Source: Vibrio cincinnatiensis
GTDB taxonomy: Bacteria; Pseudomonadota; Gammaproteobacteria; Enterobacterales; Vibrionaceae
Direction of reading: 5' to 3'
Assembly (NCBI RefSeq): GCF_022113815.1
Contig: NZ_SGOM01000001.1
Location: 310,001-374,000 of the forward strand
Length of the DNA stretch: 64,000 bases
Position 1 is the stretch's first letter. The number at the start of each line of letters is the position of its first letter. Positions 1-9,761 of the stretch are shown here, piece after piece. The notes below the pieces were generated by a model that searched no databases, was not told where the DNA came from, and was given only the letters and a program-made list of their open reading frames with translations. The translations under genes and the position numbers were made by a program.

Positions 1-1091
1 TGATGGCCTTCAGGGCTAAATACACATAAGTCTTGTGCGATAATTTCAACGGGGCGATGATGATCCAATACTTGTGTACCTGAGCGTATTTTTTCAACAT
101 CTATGGTTAAAAACTCAACAATACTTTCAGCGGCAGCAACCGCTTGCTGCTTAGCATGATAGAACGTACCAAGATCGCGCAAAGGCTGATAAAACTCAGG
201 GGCGAGAATAAGGATAAATAAGCCTGAAAATAGGGTTACGCCTGCTCCATAGTGGCCAAAATCGAGTTCGCCAATAAAACTAAAACCAAAATAAACTGCC
301 GTAATGGCTATGGATATCGACGTAAAAAACTCTAAAACGGCAGAAGAGAGAAAAGCAATGCGCAACACATCCATAGTTCGTTTACGAAAAACTTCGGATG
401 CACCACGCATTTGTTCGGTTTCGGCTTGTGTACGATCAAACAGGCGAATGGTGGTCATCGACTGTAAGCGGTCATAAAAATGACCCGATAAGCGTTGTAA
501 TGCTTTAAAGTTTTTGCGGCTGGCATCGGCGGCTTTTATGCCCACAAGTGCCATAAAAATTGGCACTAAAGGTGCCGTGATGAGGAAAATCAACCCAGCA
601 GCCCAGTTCACGGGAAAGACGACCACTAAAATAATAAAAGGGATCAATACCGCCAGTGACATTTGGGGTAGATAACGAGCAAAAAAGTCGTGCATATCTT
701 CGACTTGCTCAAGTGTTAAGGTTGCCCAAGTTCCGGCAGGTTTACCTTTGATATAAGCGGGCCCTAAAGCGCGCAACTTATCAAAAATAAGCTGTCTGAT
801 GTAGATGCGAACCTCTTTTCCTGCGTGAAAACCTGCAATTTCTCTGCTCCATGAACAGCCTGCTCGCAAGGCGACCATGGCCATTAATCCGGCAAAATGA
901 GGAATGAGCGTGTATTTGTCCACCTGCTCAATAATCAACTGATGAAGAATGGTGGCGATGAGCGCAGCTTGGACGAGTAAACATAGGCTGGATATTACAC
1001 CCAACCCGATCGCAAGCATGAGCCAACGCTTGGCAAGTTTGCTTTGCTGTTTGAGCCACAGGTTGAGGCTACGTTGCTTTTTCTTATCCAT
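1..1091 (-). CDS. cydD: Thiol reductant ABC exporter subunit CydD (partial, C-terminus off window)
   Basis: Reading the minus strand from the ATG at 1091 gives a CydD-like protein beginning MDKKKQRSLNLWLKQQSK, of which 363 codons lie in the window. The visible part is the six-helix ABC transmembrane domain, including a stretch like KPAGTWATLTLEQVEDMHDF and the helix LAVLIPFIILVVVFPVNW. The nucleotide-binding domain is only just starting at the left edge. CydDC family members export cysteine and glutathione to the periplasm and are needed for assembly of cytochrome bd and c-type cytochromes. It lies downstream of trxB on the same strand, but a strong terminator separates the two. A Fur-box-like sequence lies just upstream of the start. 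Family call is confident; the 3' part cannot be checked. Confidence 0.93.
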   Translation of the reverse strand, partial: MDKKKQRSLNLWLKQQSKLAKRWLMLAIGLGVISSLCLLVQAALIATILHQLIIEQVDKYTLIPHFAGLMAMVALRAGCSWSREIAGFHAGKEVRIYIRQLIFDKLRALGPAYIKGKPAGTWATLTLEQVEDMHDFFARYLPQMSLAVLIPFIILVVVFPVNWAAGLIFLITAPLVPIFMALVGIKAADASRKNFKALQRLSGHFYDRLQSMTTIRLFDRTQAETEQMRGASEVFRKRTMDVLRIAFLSSAVLEFFTSISIAITAVYFGFSFIGELDFGHYGAGVTLFSGLFILILAPEFYQPLRDLGTFYHAKQQAVAAAESIVEFLTIDVEKIRSGTQVLDHHRPVEIIAQDLCVFSPEGH

Positions 1092-1104
1092 TTTAAAGGC
1101 TTAT

Positions 1105-1119
1105 TGATAATGATTATTG
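1105..1119. promoter_or_regulatory. Fur-box-like palindrome upstream of cydD
   Basis: The plus strand reads TGATAATGATTATTG, which matches the 7-1-7 Fur motif TGATAATnATTATCA at 12 of 14 informative bases. It lies 14 bp upstream of the cydD start codon, where a repressor could block transcription or overlap the leader. This is pattern recognition only, and AT-rich intergenic DNA can produce such matches by chance. Confidence 0.35.
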
Positions 1120-1141
1120 GAACGGAAGTTCGCTAGTATAC

Positions 1142-1173
1142 AAAAGAAAACCCAGCGGATATACCGCTGGGTT
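1142..1173 (-). terminator. Rho-independent terminator of trxB
   Basis: A perfect 10-bp inverted repeat, AACCCAGCGG / CCGCTGGGTT (1149-1158 and 1164-1173, 5-nt loop), is followed on the minus strand by TTTTCTTTT. It lies about 40 bp past the trxB stop and before cydD, so cydD probably has its own promoter. Confidence 0.85.
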
Positions 1174-1210
1174 AGAGAGTTGTTACTTAAAAGGCACAAT
1201 CTATATTTCT

Positions 1211-2200
<990 letters not shown>

Positions 2201-2391
2201 TTAATCGATTGTAGGAAATATTGCGGGTAATGAAAAGCATTGCAGCAAGTTATTGTTATGAGGTGGGAATCAGGGAAAGTGAGTGATAGTAGAAGACGGG
2301 ATTTTTTCCTCTATTTTTACGCTTTTTTTACGCGATTGCGGCTGACGCATTTGTTAAAGTAAAGCGATTCATTGTTCTATAGTTAGGCGTT

Positions 2392-3426
2392 ATGAATTTT
2401 TTGGGGCGCGATTACTCGGTAATATTGATGGGGCTGACCTTAGCCTTTGCTTTATTGATTTCTTGGTTGATTGATTATTGGCTCGGTTCAACGGTTGCTG
2501 TGTTATTGATTTTGCAATTGTCCATTGTGATGATTGCGCTTCAATGTCACTCCCGAGTGGCTTATTTGGCTGCAGTTATAGAAGCGATCAGTTTTAATTT
2601 TCTCTTTACTATGCCTCGTTATTCACTGCAGATGTTTCATCTCGAAGACATGATTAATCTCGTCGTCTTTATCGTGGTTGCTTTTACTACTAGCCAGTTG
2701 GCTGAGCTTTATCGATGTCAGCAAGGAGAATTGAAGCAGACGCAACTGCGTAATCAAATTTTGCTTTCGGTTTCCCATGACTTACGAACGCCGTTGGCTG
2801 GCATTATCGGCACATTGACCACGCTTAAAGAGTATTTGCCTAAGCTTACGGATACGGAAAGAACCGAGTTACTCGATAGTGCAACGTCTGAGAGTCATCG
2901 GTTGCATCAGTATATTGAGAATTTACTTCAGGCCACAAAGATTCAGCATGGGGCATTGGTGGTAAGAAAAAATCCAGAGTCTATTGTCCATATTCTTAAT
3001 AAAGCAATGGAGCGACTTTCTCTGCGCAGTGGCCGCATTTCTGTGATGCCTCATGGCCCCATTCGTTTCGTTTTGGTCAGTGCCTCACTCATTGAACAAG
3101 CACTCTTTAATGTATTGGATAACGCCTTACGTTACTCTCCCATAGATGATCCTGTGACGGTTACCCTTTATCAGGACGAACAATCTGTCGTGATTGATAT
3201 CTTAGATAGAGGTGAAGGTTTATCAGAAGATGAAATAGGGCATATTTTTGATCTCTTTTATAGTGGTGCAGTTTCCCAATCAGCAGATACCGGGTCTGGA
3301 TTAGGGCTTGCTGTTGCCAAAGGGTTGATCAGTGCTCACGGTGGCAGTATTGAAAGTGTTCCTGTCTCTAAGGGGTGCTTGATGCGCATTACTCTACCGA
3401 CCGTTAATGAAGGGCTGGTGTTATGA
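2392..3426 (+). CDS. Short KdpD-like sensor histidine kinase (DUF4118, HisKA, HATPase)
   Basis: The 344-aa protein starts with four hydrophobic segments (about residues 10-105) resembling the DUF4118 membrane domain of KdpD. A HisKA domain follows with the phospho-acceptor His129 in VSHDLRTPL, then a HATPase_c domain with an N box (DNALRYSP), a G1 box (DRGEGLS) and GSGLGLAVAKG. It lacks the large cytoplasmic N-terminal KdpD and universal-stress-like domains of the full-length kinase, so it corresponds to the C-terminal half only. It overlaps the response regulator by 4 bp (ATGA), indicating translational coupling, and heads an operon of potassium transporters. By inference it senses potassium or osmotic state through the membrane domain. 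Confidence 0.88.
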   Translation: MNFLGRDYSVILMGLTLAFALLISWLIDYWLGSTVAVLLILQLSIVMIALQCHSRVAYLAAVIEAISFNFLFTMPRYSLQMFHLEDMINLVVFIVVAFTTSQLAELYRCQQGELKQTQLRNQILLSVSHDLRTPLAGIIGTLTTLKEYLPKLTDTERTELLDSATSESHRLHQYIENLLQATKIQHGALVVRKNPESIVHILNKAMERLSLRSGRISVMPHGPIRFVLVSASLIEQALFNVLDNALRYSPIDDPVTVTLYQDEQSVVIDILDRGEGLSEDEIGHIFDLFYSGAVSQSADTGSGLGLAVAKGLISAHGGSIESVPVSKGCLMRITLPTVNEGLVL

Positions 3427-4121
3427 GCTATAAAATTCTTGTGGTCGATGATGAGCCTCAAATTCATACTTTCATTCGTATTTCATTGGCCGCCGAAGGG
3501 TTTGAATATTTCGGTGCTCGATCGATTCAGGCTGCACGGCAGTCGATTCAAACTCATGTTCCAGATGTCATTATTCTTGATCTTGGTCTCCCCGATGGTG
3601 ATGGCATGACATTATTGAAAACCATTCGTCAGTCGGAAAAAACGCCGATATTGGTCCTGACTGCACGAGATCAAGAAGAGGAGAAAATTCGCTTATTGGA
3701 GGCGGGAGCCAATGACTATTTGAGTAAACCCTTTGGTATTCGAGAGCTGATTGTACGAATCAAAGTCTTGGTGCGGGATCTGCTTGATGAAGACGATGCT
3801 TCGGATACGACTGAGTTTGGAAGGTTGTCGCTCAAAAAAAGCACGAATCAGGTTTGGTTGGATGGTTTAGAAGTGATGCTGACTAAAAAAGAGTTCGCTT
3901 TTATCGCGTATTTACTGACACATCCGGGGCGATTAGTCAAACAAAGTGAATTATTGGAGAAAATTTGGGGTAAAAGCCACATTAATGATACTCATTATTT
4001 ACGAGTCTTAGTGAGCCAACTTCGTAAGAAGCTTAATGACAGTGCTGATGAGCAAGGCGTTATTAAAACGGAATCAGGGGTTGGATACCGACTCGTCTCA
4101 GCAGGTTCTGAGCGTGATTAA
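3423..4121 (+). CDS. KdpE-like OmpR-family response regulator
   Basis: The 232-aa protein has a receiver domain with the acidic pocket DDEP (residues 9-12), phospho-acceptor Asp53 in ILDLGLPDGDG, the switch Thr in LTARD and the Lys in LSKPFG. A winged-helix OmpR/PhoB DNA-binding domain follows (LTKKEFAFIAYLL to the end). It is the partner of the kinase immediately upstream, sharing an ATGA stop/start overlap. No kdpFABC genes are visible; the downstream genes are TrkH and KtrAB, so these are the likely regulated targets, possibly including its own promoter. Confidence 0.9.
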   Translation: MSYKILVVDDEPQIHTFIRISLAAEGFEYFGARSIQAARQSIQTHVPDVIILDLGLPDGDGMTLLKTIRQSEKTPILVLTARDQEEEKIRLLEAGANDYLSKPFGIRELIVRIKVLVRDLLDEDDASDTTEFGRLSLKKSTNQVWLDGLEVMLTKKEFAFIAYLLTHPGRLVKQSELLEKIWGKSHINDTHYLRVLVSQLRKKLNDSADEQGVIKTESGVGYRLVSAGSERD

Positions 4122-5574
4122 CCCTAAAAATACTTTGCGTTTATTGGCGATGCCGATGCTTTGGATGGGTATTGTTCAAGGTTTTTTTGGGCTACTTTCC
4201 TTGTTTGTTTTTCAAGATCGAATTGCCCGAATTTTCTTCTCTTCTTCCTTTGTCATGATCTTGGTTGCTGCTTTGTTGTTGGTGTTATTAAGGCAGAGTT
4301 CGCTACATAAAGTTACCTTTCGTGATGCAATGATGTTCGCGTCACTGACTTGGGTTGTCACGGGAGGGGTGGGGGCGATCCCTATTCATGTTGTGACTCA
4401 AGTTAGTATGACGGATGCCATATTTGAGTCAATTAGCGGGTTGACAACCACGGGAGCCACCATCTTGTCGAACTTAGATTCGATGCCTCCATCGTTTCTA
4501 CTCTATCGACAATTTTTACAATGGATGGGTGGGCTCGGTGTCGTTATTTTTGTTGTTGCCGTATTACCCATACTTAATGTTGGGGGAATGCGGTTACTCA
4601 AAGCGGAATCGCCAGGGCCAATTAAAGATGACAAACTTTCCCCCCGTATTTCTAAAACCGCCCACTATTTGTGGGGAGTCTATTTTGTGATAACCATCGG
4701 TTGTGCGTTGGCCTATTATTTAGCCGGAATGTCTGCTTATGATGCGATTGCGCACAGTTTTACTACGGTTTCAACCGGAGGCTTTTCAACCCATGATGCC
4801 AGTATGTGGTATTTTGAAAGCCACCTTATTTTGATGTTGTCTAATATCTTTATGATGTTGGGAGCCATCAGCTTTGGCTTGCACTTTCGGGTATTTCGCT
4901 CCGGATTTCTCGGGCTAAAACTGTATTTTTCTGATGAAGAATCTCGAGTTTTTATTCTTATCATTTTGGTGCTTTCTTTTCTTTTGGGTGGGTATTTATT
5001 TACCCAAGCCACATATGACAGTTTTTTCATCGCACTGAGTTTTGCTACTTTTCATGTGGTCTCCTTTATTACCAGTACTGGATTTGGTGCGGCCGATTTA
5101 AGCTGTTGGCCTGCTGCGACGGCATTGTTTCTGGTTTTATGTGCTTATTTAGGTGGATGTTCAGGCTCAACGGCGGGAGGAAATAAAATTGTTAGGGATA
5201 TTATCACGTTAAAAATTATCAAGCGTGAAATCTATCAGTTGTCATACCCAAGAGGCTTATTGCCTATTCGGTATCAGGGGCGAGTGATTCATTCCGAAGT
5301 CACGAATGCCGTCATGGCATTTCTCTCATTAGCCGCATTGACGACCGTGATATTAACGTTGTTGATGATGGCAACCGGGTTGGATTTTTGGTCTTCTTTT
5401 ACGGCGGTCGTTGCGTGTCTCAACGTATTGGGCCCTGGGTTTGGTGACGTAGGGAGTAATTTTCAGCCCGTTAGTGATGCGGGGATTTGGGTGCTTAATC
5501 TTGCGATGATCTTAGGTCGTTTAGAATACTTTACTGTGTTGGTAATGTTGCTTCCTCATTTTTGGAAAAAGTAA
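4114..5574 (+). CDS. TrkH-family potassium uptake channel protein
   Basis: This is an integral membrane protein of the TrkH/KtrB superfamily, with the four pore-loop glycine motifs visible in order: LTTTGATIL, VSTGGFSTH, ITSTGFGAA and NVLGPGFGDVG. TrkH proteins form the potassium-conducting subunit controlled by a cytoplasmic RCK partner. The reading frame is open from an ATG at 4036, but that start would overlap the regulator by more than 80 bp. The GTG at 4114 (protein beginning with INPKNTLRLLAMPMLWMG) gives 486 aa, fits TrkH N-termini and overlaps the regulator stop by only 8 bp, so I chose it. The following gene starts 14 bp downstream. No dedicated trkA is in the window; KtrA could serve both channels. 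Confidence 0.9.
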   Translation: MINPKNTLRLLAMPMLWMGIVQGFFGLLSLFVFQDRIARIFFSSSFVMILVAALLLVLLRQSSLHKVTFRDAMMFASLTWVVTGGVGAIPIHVVTQVSMTDAIFESISGLTTTGATILSNLDSMPPSFLLYRQFLQWMGGLGVVIFVVAVLPILNVGGMRLLKAESPGPIKDDKLSPRISKTAHYLWGVYFVITIGCALAYYLAGMSAYDAIAHSFTTVSTGGFSTHDASMWYFESHLILMLSNIFMMLGAISFGLHFRVFRSGFLGLKLYFSDEESRVFILIILVLSFLLGGYLFTQATYDSFFIALSFATFHVVSFITSTGFGAADLSCWPAATALFLVLCAYLGGCSGSTAGGNKIVRDIITLKIIKREIYQLSYPRGLLPIRYQGRVIHSEVTNAVMAFLSLAALTTVILTLLMMATGLDFWSSFTAVVACLNVLGPGFGDVGSNFQPVSDAGIWVLNLAMILGRLEYFTVLVMLLPHFWKK

Positions 5575-5588
5575 TAAAAGGTAGTGTA

Positions 5589-6242
5589 ATGGCACATTTT
5601 ACAGTCATAGGTTTAGGGCGATTCGGCATTTCAGCCAGCCTTGAACTGATTCACCTTGGACATACGGTAACTGGCGTGGATCGAGATGCCAAGCTAGTGG
5701 AAAAGTATGTGGAAGAGTTAACCCAAGCGGTGATTTGTGATTCAAGCGATGAAAATGCGCTGAAAGAGTTAGATCTTGCGAATAGTGAGGCAGTATTGGT
5801 CGCTATTGGTGAAGATATGCAGTCCAGTTTATTGTGCACATTAGCGCTTAAAAACTTAGGGGTAAAAGAAATCTGGGTAAAGGCAAGCACAAAAGCACAC
5901 CATACTATTGTTTCTAAGTTGGGCGTACAGAGGATTATTCACCCAGAAGAAGAGATGGGAATACGTGTCGCACAGTCACTCAATTACCCGATGGTAAACA
6001 ATTATCTTTCTATTGGTCATGGCTTGTATGTGGTAGAGATACACGTCAAGCCGACCTTACAACATACTGCAATATCACAAGTACTGGGCGATGCTAAAAA
6101 TAGTGTACAAGCCATTCTCGTTAAACGAGATGAGGCTGTCATTACCCAGGTGAAGGAAAACTTCTTATTGGAAGCGAATGATATTCTTTTGCTATGTGGG
6201 ACTCGTGCTGAGCTGAAATATCTGGCTCCAAGGCTGGTGTAA
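5589..6242 (+). CDS. ktrA: KtrA: RCK/TrkA-type regulatory subunit of potassium uptake
   Basis: The 217-aa cytoplasmic protein has an N-terminal Rossmann RCK domain, with the nucleotide-binding glycine motif in VIGLGRFGIS and an acidic residue at the end of the second strand (GVDRD). A C-terminal TrkA-C domain follows (from about residue 135). A single RCK unit of this length is typical of KtrA rather than of double-length TrkA. The ATG at 5589 is preceded by AAAAGGTAG, a good ribosome site; an upstream in-frame ATG at 5562 lies inside the trkH end and is less likely. The stop is one base before the ktrB start, so the subunits are co-translated. KtrA binds nucleotides and gates KtrB; Vibrio KtrAB is known as a sodium-dependent potassium uptake system. 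Confidence 0.93.
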   Translation: MAHFTVIGLGRFGISASLELIHLGHTVTGVDRDAKLVEKYVEELTQAVICDSSDENALKELDLANSEAVLVAIGEDMQSSLLCTLALKNLGVKEIWVKASTKAHHTIVSKLGVQRIIHPEEEMGIRVAQSLNYPMVNNYLSIGHGLYVVEIHVKPTLQHTAISQVLGDAKNSVQAILVKRDEAVITQVKENFLLEANDILLLCGTRAELKYLAPRLV

Positions 6243-6243
6243 T

Positions 6244-7608
6244 ATGGTGCTGTGGCATCCTTCCATTTCGCCTATTGAGCGCAAACCTAAAGCGGGAAAA
6301 AAATTAGTGGGTGCACCACCGCTCATTTTGTGTGGGAGTTTTTTACTGCTGATTTTACTGGGGACTGGACTACTAAAACTGCCCTTTGCGACGCATGAAC
6401 CGATTAGTTGGCTACAAAGTTTATTTACCACGACTTCAGCCGTGACGGTCACAGGGTTAGTTGTGGTGGATACGGGCACTCGTTTTACCGTATTTGGGCA
6501 GACTATTATTGCTCTACTTATTCAATGTGGCGGGTTAGGACTGATGACTTTTGCCATTGTCACCTTGCTTGCATTAGGGGGTAAAATTGGTTTTCTAGAA
6601 CGAACCATTGCTAGGGAGGCCTTCAACCAGACCGATTCTTCAACCTTAGTTACGACGGCTAAATCAGTATTAGGGTTTGCTTTTGTGGTTGAATTGATCG
6701 GGATGAGTATATTAACCCTGTATTGGCAGCAAGAGTTGGGTTGGGCAGACAGTTTATTTCATAGTTTTTTCTATACACTTAGTGCCTTTAACAATGCTGG
6801 GTTTGCTTTAAATGCAGAGAGTTTAATGCCTTATGTCGCCGACCCCGTGGTAAATTTCACTATTACAGGATTGTTTATTACCGGCGGTTTGGGGTTTTCG
6901 GTTTGGATTGATCTTAAACGCAATCGTCGTTGGTCTCGATTAACGGTATATAGCCGAATGATGATTTTGGGGACGGTGGCGATCAATGCTGTCGCATTAA
7001 TTGCGATTTATCTGATTGAATACAATAACCCTAATACATTAGCGCCATTAAGTGAATCGGGTAAGTGGTTGGCCGCTTGGTTTCAGGCGGTGACGCCTAG
7101 AACGGCCGGATTTAATACTTTAGCGATCGATCAGTTAGAAGATGCTACGACGGCCATTTTGTTAGTCTTGATGTTTATTGGTGGTGGGTCATTGAGTACC
7201 GCAAGCGGAATAAAAGTAGTGACTTTTATGGTATTGATTTTAGCTACTTATGGTTATTTAAGACGAGATGAACAAGTATATGTATTTAAACGTGAAATTG
7301 CTAAAGATACCATCAGTAAAGCATTAGCGTTGACCATGATTTCACTGGTGGTTACGTGGTTGGCTATTTTTATTTTGTTGCTGAGTGAACAGGCCTCCAT
7401 GGCGGATATTGTCTTTGAGGCAGTCTCAGCGTTGGGAACGGTTGGGTTATCACGAGGGCTAACGGGGCATCTTTCTACATCAGGAGAGTTTATTATTATT
7501 TTCTTGATGTTTATGGGGCGATTAGGACCTCTCACGATCGCCTATTTTTTAGCGAGCCCGAGAACTAAGAAGCTGCGCTATGCAGAAACCAAGTTAGCGA
7601 TTGGTTAA
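6244..7608 (+). CDS. ktrB: KtrB: potassium-conducting membrane subunit of KtrAB
   Basis: The 454-aa membrane protein has the four pore-loop filter segments of the Trk/Ktr/HKT superfamily: TTTSAVTVTGLVVVD, SAFNNAGFALN, VTPRTAGFNTL and SALGTVGLSRG, each with the conserved glycine. The N-terminus is cytoplasmic and basic (ERKPKAGKK), with a first helix from about residue 30. It follows ktrA directly and closes the five-gene operon. The earlier TrkH paralogue in the same operon gives this locus two distinct potassium-conducting subunits with one visible RCK regulator. Confidence 0.94.
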   Translation: MVLWHPSISPIERKPKAGKKLVGAPPLILCGSFLLLILLGTGLLKLPFATHEPISWLQSLFTTTSAVTVTGLVVVDTGTRFTVFGQTIIALLIQCGGLGLMTFAIVTLLALGGKIGFLERTIAREAFNQTDSSTLVTTAKSVLGFAFVVELIGMSILTLYWQQELGWADSLFHSFFYTLSAFNNAGFALNAESLMPYVADPVVNFTITGLFITGGLGFSVWIDLKRNRRWSRLTVYSRMMILGTVAINAVALIAIYLIEYNNPNTLAPLSESGKWLAAWFQAVTPRTAGFNTLAIDQLEDATTAILLVLMFIGGGSLSTASGIKVVTFMVLILATYGYLRRDEQVYVFKREIAKDTISKALALTMISLVVTWLAIFILLLSEQASMADIVFEAVSALGTVGLSRGLTGHLSTSGEFIIIFLMFMGRLGPLTIAYFLASPRTKKLRYAETKLAIG

Positions 7609-7650
7609 TGTTGAATGGGGTGAAGTGAGACGAGATTCAATTAAGGTGAT

Positions 7651-7678
7651 CCCTACCGACTAACCTTAGAGGGTAGGG
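7651..7678. terminator. Possible hairpin between convergent ktrB and MATE genes
   Basis: CCCTACC (7651-7657) pairs with GGTAGGG (7672-7678) in the short gap between two convergent genes. There is no U-run on either side, so it is a weak terminator candidate at best. Confidence 0.35.
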
Positions 7679-7684
7679 TGGCTA

Positions 7685-9031
7685 TTAAGTGAGTTTTTGG
7701 CCTGAACGACCTAATGCTTTCCATTGTTGAATCAGCATGTAGCCAACGACCAATGAGAGGCAAATGTTTGACAAAGGAACGGCGAGCCAGACACCGTTGA
7801 GCCCCCAAAACTTAGGTAATATCAATAAAAATGGCACTTGGATTAACATGTTGCTCATGGTGATGAAAGTCGCTTTGTGGCCTAACCCAAGAGACTGGAA
7901 CCATGTCGCAGTTAAAACAAGAAAACCATCCAAAAACATGGCGCATAAAAATAGCCGCATTGCCCAAGTGGTCGTCGTAAGTAAGGCTGTATCATCTTGT
8001 GCAATAAAGAATTGAGCAAAAAAGTCTGGTGACCATTGAATCGCTAAGACAAAGAGCACCCCACAACCTAACGTAAATAGGCAGGCAATCTTATAAGCCT
8101 CTTTTACTCGGCTTTTTAGGTTCGCACCATAATAAAAACTGCTTAAAGGCTGCATGCCTCCCGCGGTGCCTTCAGCCATCAAGTAATAGAAAGTAATCAA
8201 ATATCCCGCGATGCTATATGCAGCCACATGAATGGCTTGGCCATAATGCAGCAGTAACATGTTATGTAATACAATCGAAAAGCTGACGTAGAGATACATC
8301 AGCATACTCGATAGACCCGTTTTAAGAATGTCGATAACTGCGGGGAGTTGCCAGTGAAAGGTTGGCCAAGCAAAGGGCAGTTGGCTTCGACGACTGAGTA
8401 AGTAGCTTAGACAGAGTGTGACGGAAATACATTCACCCAACAGCGTTGCTAATGCAGCTCCTTGCAATCCTAATTGGAAATAGCCGATAAATAGCGCATC
8501 CAGCGCGATATTACTGATCGCACCGATGGCCATGGCCATCGTTGCCAAGCGTGGAGCTCCCGCATTACGAACTAATAAGGGGAGAGCAATACTACCCAGT
8601 ACGATCGGTGCGCCAATCATCATCCAGTAAAGATAGTTTGCACCTTGAGTATAAGCACCTTCTTCGGCCCCTTGTAAGAGTAAAAAATTAGGGCTTAAAA
8701 AATGCAGAAGAAGGCCTAAGGGCAGTCCGATAGCGACCAATAGTAATAAAGCATGCATCAAGTATCCACTGGCTTGGTCACGCTGGCCAGCCCCCATTTT
8801 TAATGAAGTGTGCGCGCCAGCACCCATTCCAATCATCATTCCAAATGCGAGTAAAATGCCCACAAACGGCCAAGCAAGACTAATGGCAGCAAGGCCATCT
8901 CCTCCAATAAAGTGACCGACAAAGATTCCATCAACAATTTGATATGTGCCGCTTACCATGAGTGCAGCAATGGAAGGTAAGGTGTAGTGCCAAAAAGCCT
9001 TTCCTACGGATGATTGTTGTAAATTGATCAT
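7685..9031 (-). CDS. MATE-family cation/drug antiporter
   Basis: The 448-aa protein has about twelve predicted membrane helices arranged as two halves. N-terminal features typical of MATE proteins are visible: QIVDGIFVGHFIGGDGLAAI and FGMMIGMGAGAHTSLKMG. MATE transporters extrude cationic drugs or metabolites in exchange for sodium or protons; Vibrio VmrA and NorM are family examples, but substrate cannot be read from the sequence. The MarR regulator lies 12 bp upstream on the same strand, so the two form an operon and the pump is probably controlled by that regulator. Confidence 0.9.
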   Translation of the reverse strand: MINLQQSSVGKAFWHYTLPSIAALMVSGTYQIVDGIFVGHFIGGDGLAAISLAWPFVGILLAFGMMIGMGAGAHTSLKMGAGQRDQASGYLMHALLLLVAIGLPLGLLLHFLSPNFLLLQGAEEGAYTQGANYLYWMMIGAPIVLGSIALPLLVRNAGAPRLATMAMAIGAISNIALDALFIGYFQLGLQGAALATLLGECISVTLCLSYLLSRRSQLPFAWPTFHWQLPAVIDILKTGLSSMLMYLYVSFSIVLHNMLLLHYGQAIHVAAYSIAGYLITFYYLMAEGTAGGMQPLSSFYYGANLKSRVKEAYKIACLFTLGCGVLFVLAIQWSPDFFAQFFIAQDDTALLTTTTWAMRLFLCAMFLDGFLVLTATWFQSLGLGHKATFITMSNMLIQVPFLLILPKFWGLNGVWLAVPLSNICLSLVVGYMLIQQWKALGRSGQKLT

Positions 9032-9043
9032 ATTCTCTCTTAT

Positions 9044-9508
9044 TTAATAGGGGCGTGATGCGAGCTGAGGAGGTTCCATTTCTCCTAACTCTAAGTCGCG
9101 GCAAGCTTTGGTAAGCAACTGTTCTAACTGTTTCAGTTCATCGTGCGTTAATGTGTGCTGAAAATGCTCAATGGCTGATTGATAGACATGAGTCTCATAT
9201 TGTTGCATCACTAACATCTTTTTGCTGGGGAGTAATCGCTGGGCTCGAGCATCTTCTGGGCAAGGTTTACGGATGATATAACCTTGTTTTTGCAGTTTGT
9301 TGACCATCGTACTTGCCGACGCTTTACTGATTTTCATCTGTTCTGCCAGTTCAGTTAAACGCAGCCCTTTGTCTGCATAAGACAGTATCGTATAGATATA
9401 TTGCAATTCGCTGTTGGTGAGATCTAAATTGCCATTATGTTTTGCTTGTTGACGCCAGTGGTGCCATAAATGCCACTCTAGCCGTTGTAGGCTGTACCTT
9501 AAACCCAT
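9044..9508 (-). CDS. MarR-family transcriptional regulator
   Basis: The 154-aa protein has a MarR winged-helix domain: a helix with LTNSELQYIYTILSYADKG, a recognition region LTELAEQMKISKASASTMVNKLQKQG, and a wing with IIRKPCPEDARAQRLLPS. MarR proteins are usually dimeric repressors released by small ligands. It is the first gene of a two-gene operon with the MATE pump. A 17-bp perfect palindrome lies 33 bp upstream of its start, which suggests autorepression and control of the pump. Confidence 0.92.
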   Translation of the reverse strand: MGLRYSLQRLEWHLWHHWRQQAKHNGNLDLTNSELQYIYTILSYADKGLRLTELAEQMKISKASASTMVNKLQKQGYIIRKPCPEDARAQRLLPSKKMLVMQQYETHVYQSAIEHFQHTLTHDELKQLEQLLTKACRDLELGEMEPPQLASRPY

Positions 9509-9540
9509 CGAAAGCTGACTCTTATTGCTATTTAATTTTT

Positions 9541-9557
9541 TTAGTTAGTCTAACTAA
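9541..9557. promoter_or_regulatory. Probable MarR operator (17-bp palindrome)
   Basis: TTAGTTAG-T-CTAACTAA is a perfect inverted repeat with a single central base, 33 bp upstream of the marR-type gene start. Size and symmetry fit operators of MarR-family dimers, and the position fits overlap with the promoter. That this regulator binds it is inference. Confidence 0.6.
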
Positions 9558-9702
9558 CTATATTTTTAGCCGCAAGAGTAAAATCAATATTGGGGCTAAG
9601 GCATTTTGACTTTGTCTTGATTTAGATTCTGATCATCGGTAAGCATGCAGGGAGCAGCGAAAGGTTTTTGAGAGTATGAATTCATCGTGATAAAGCTCGC
9701 TA

Positions 9703-9739
9703 CCATCCGTACAGGAGGCGGTTTCTCCTACACGGATGG
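9703..9739. terminator. Intergenic stem-loop downstream of the DUF2797 gene
   Basis: CCATCCGT (9703-9710) pairs with ACGGATGG (9732-9739), and inside it AGGAG (9713-9717) pairs with CTCCT (9725-9729). It lies 23 bp past the stop of the minus-strand gene at 9762. There is no U-run on either side, so it may stabilise the mRNA end rather than terminate on its own. Confidence 0.45.
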
Positions 9740-9761
9740 CCTGAGTTAGTTACGATACCGC

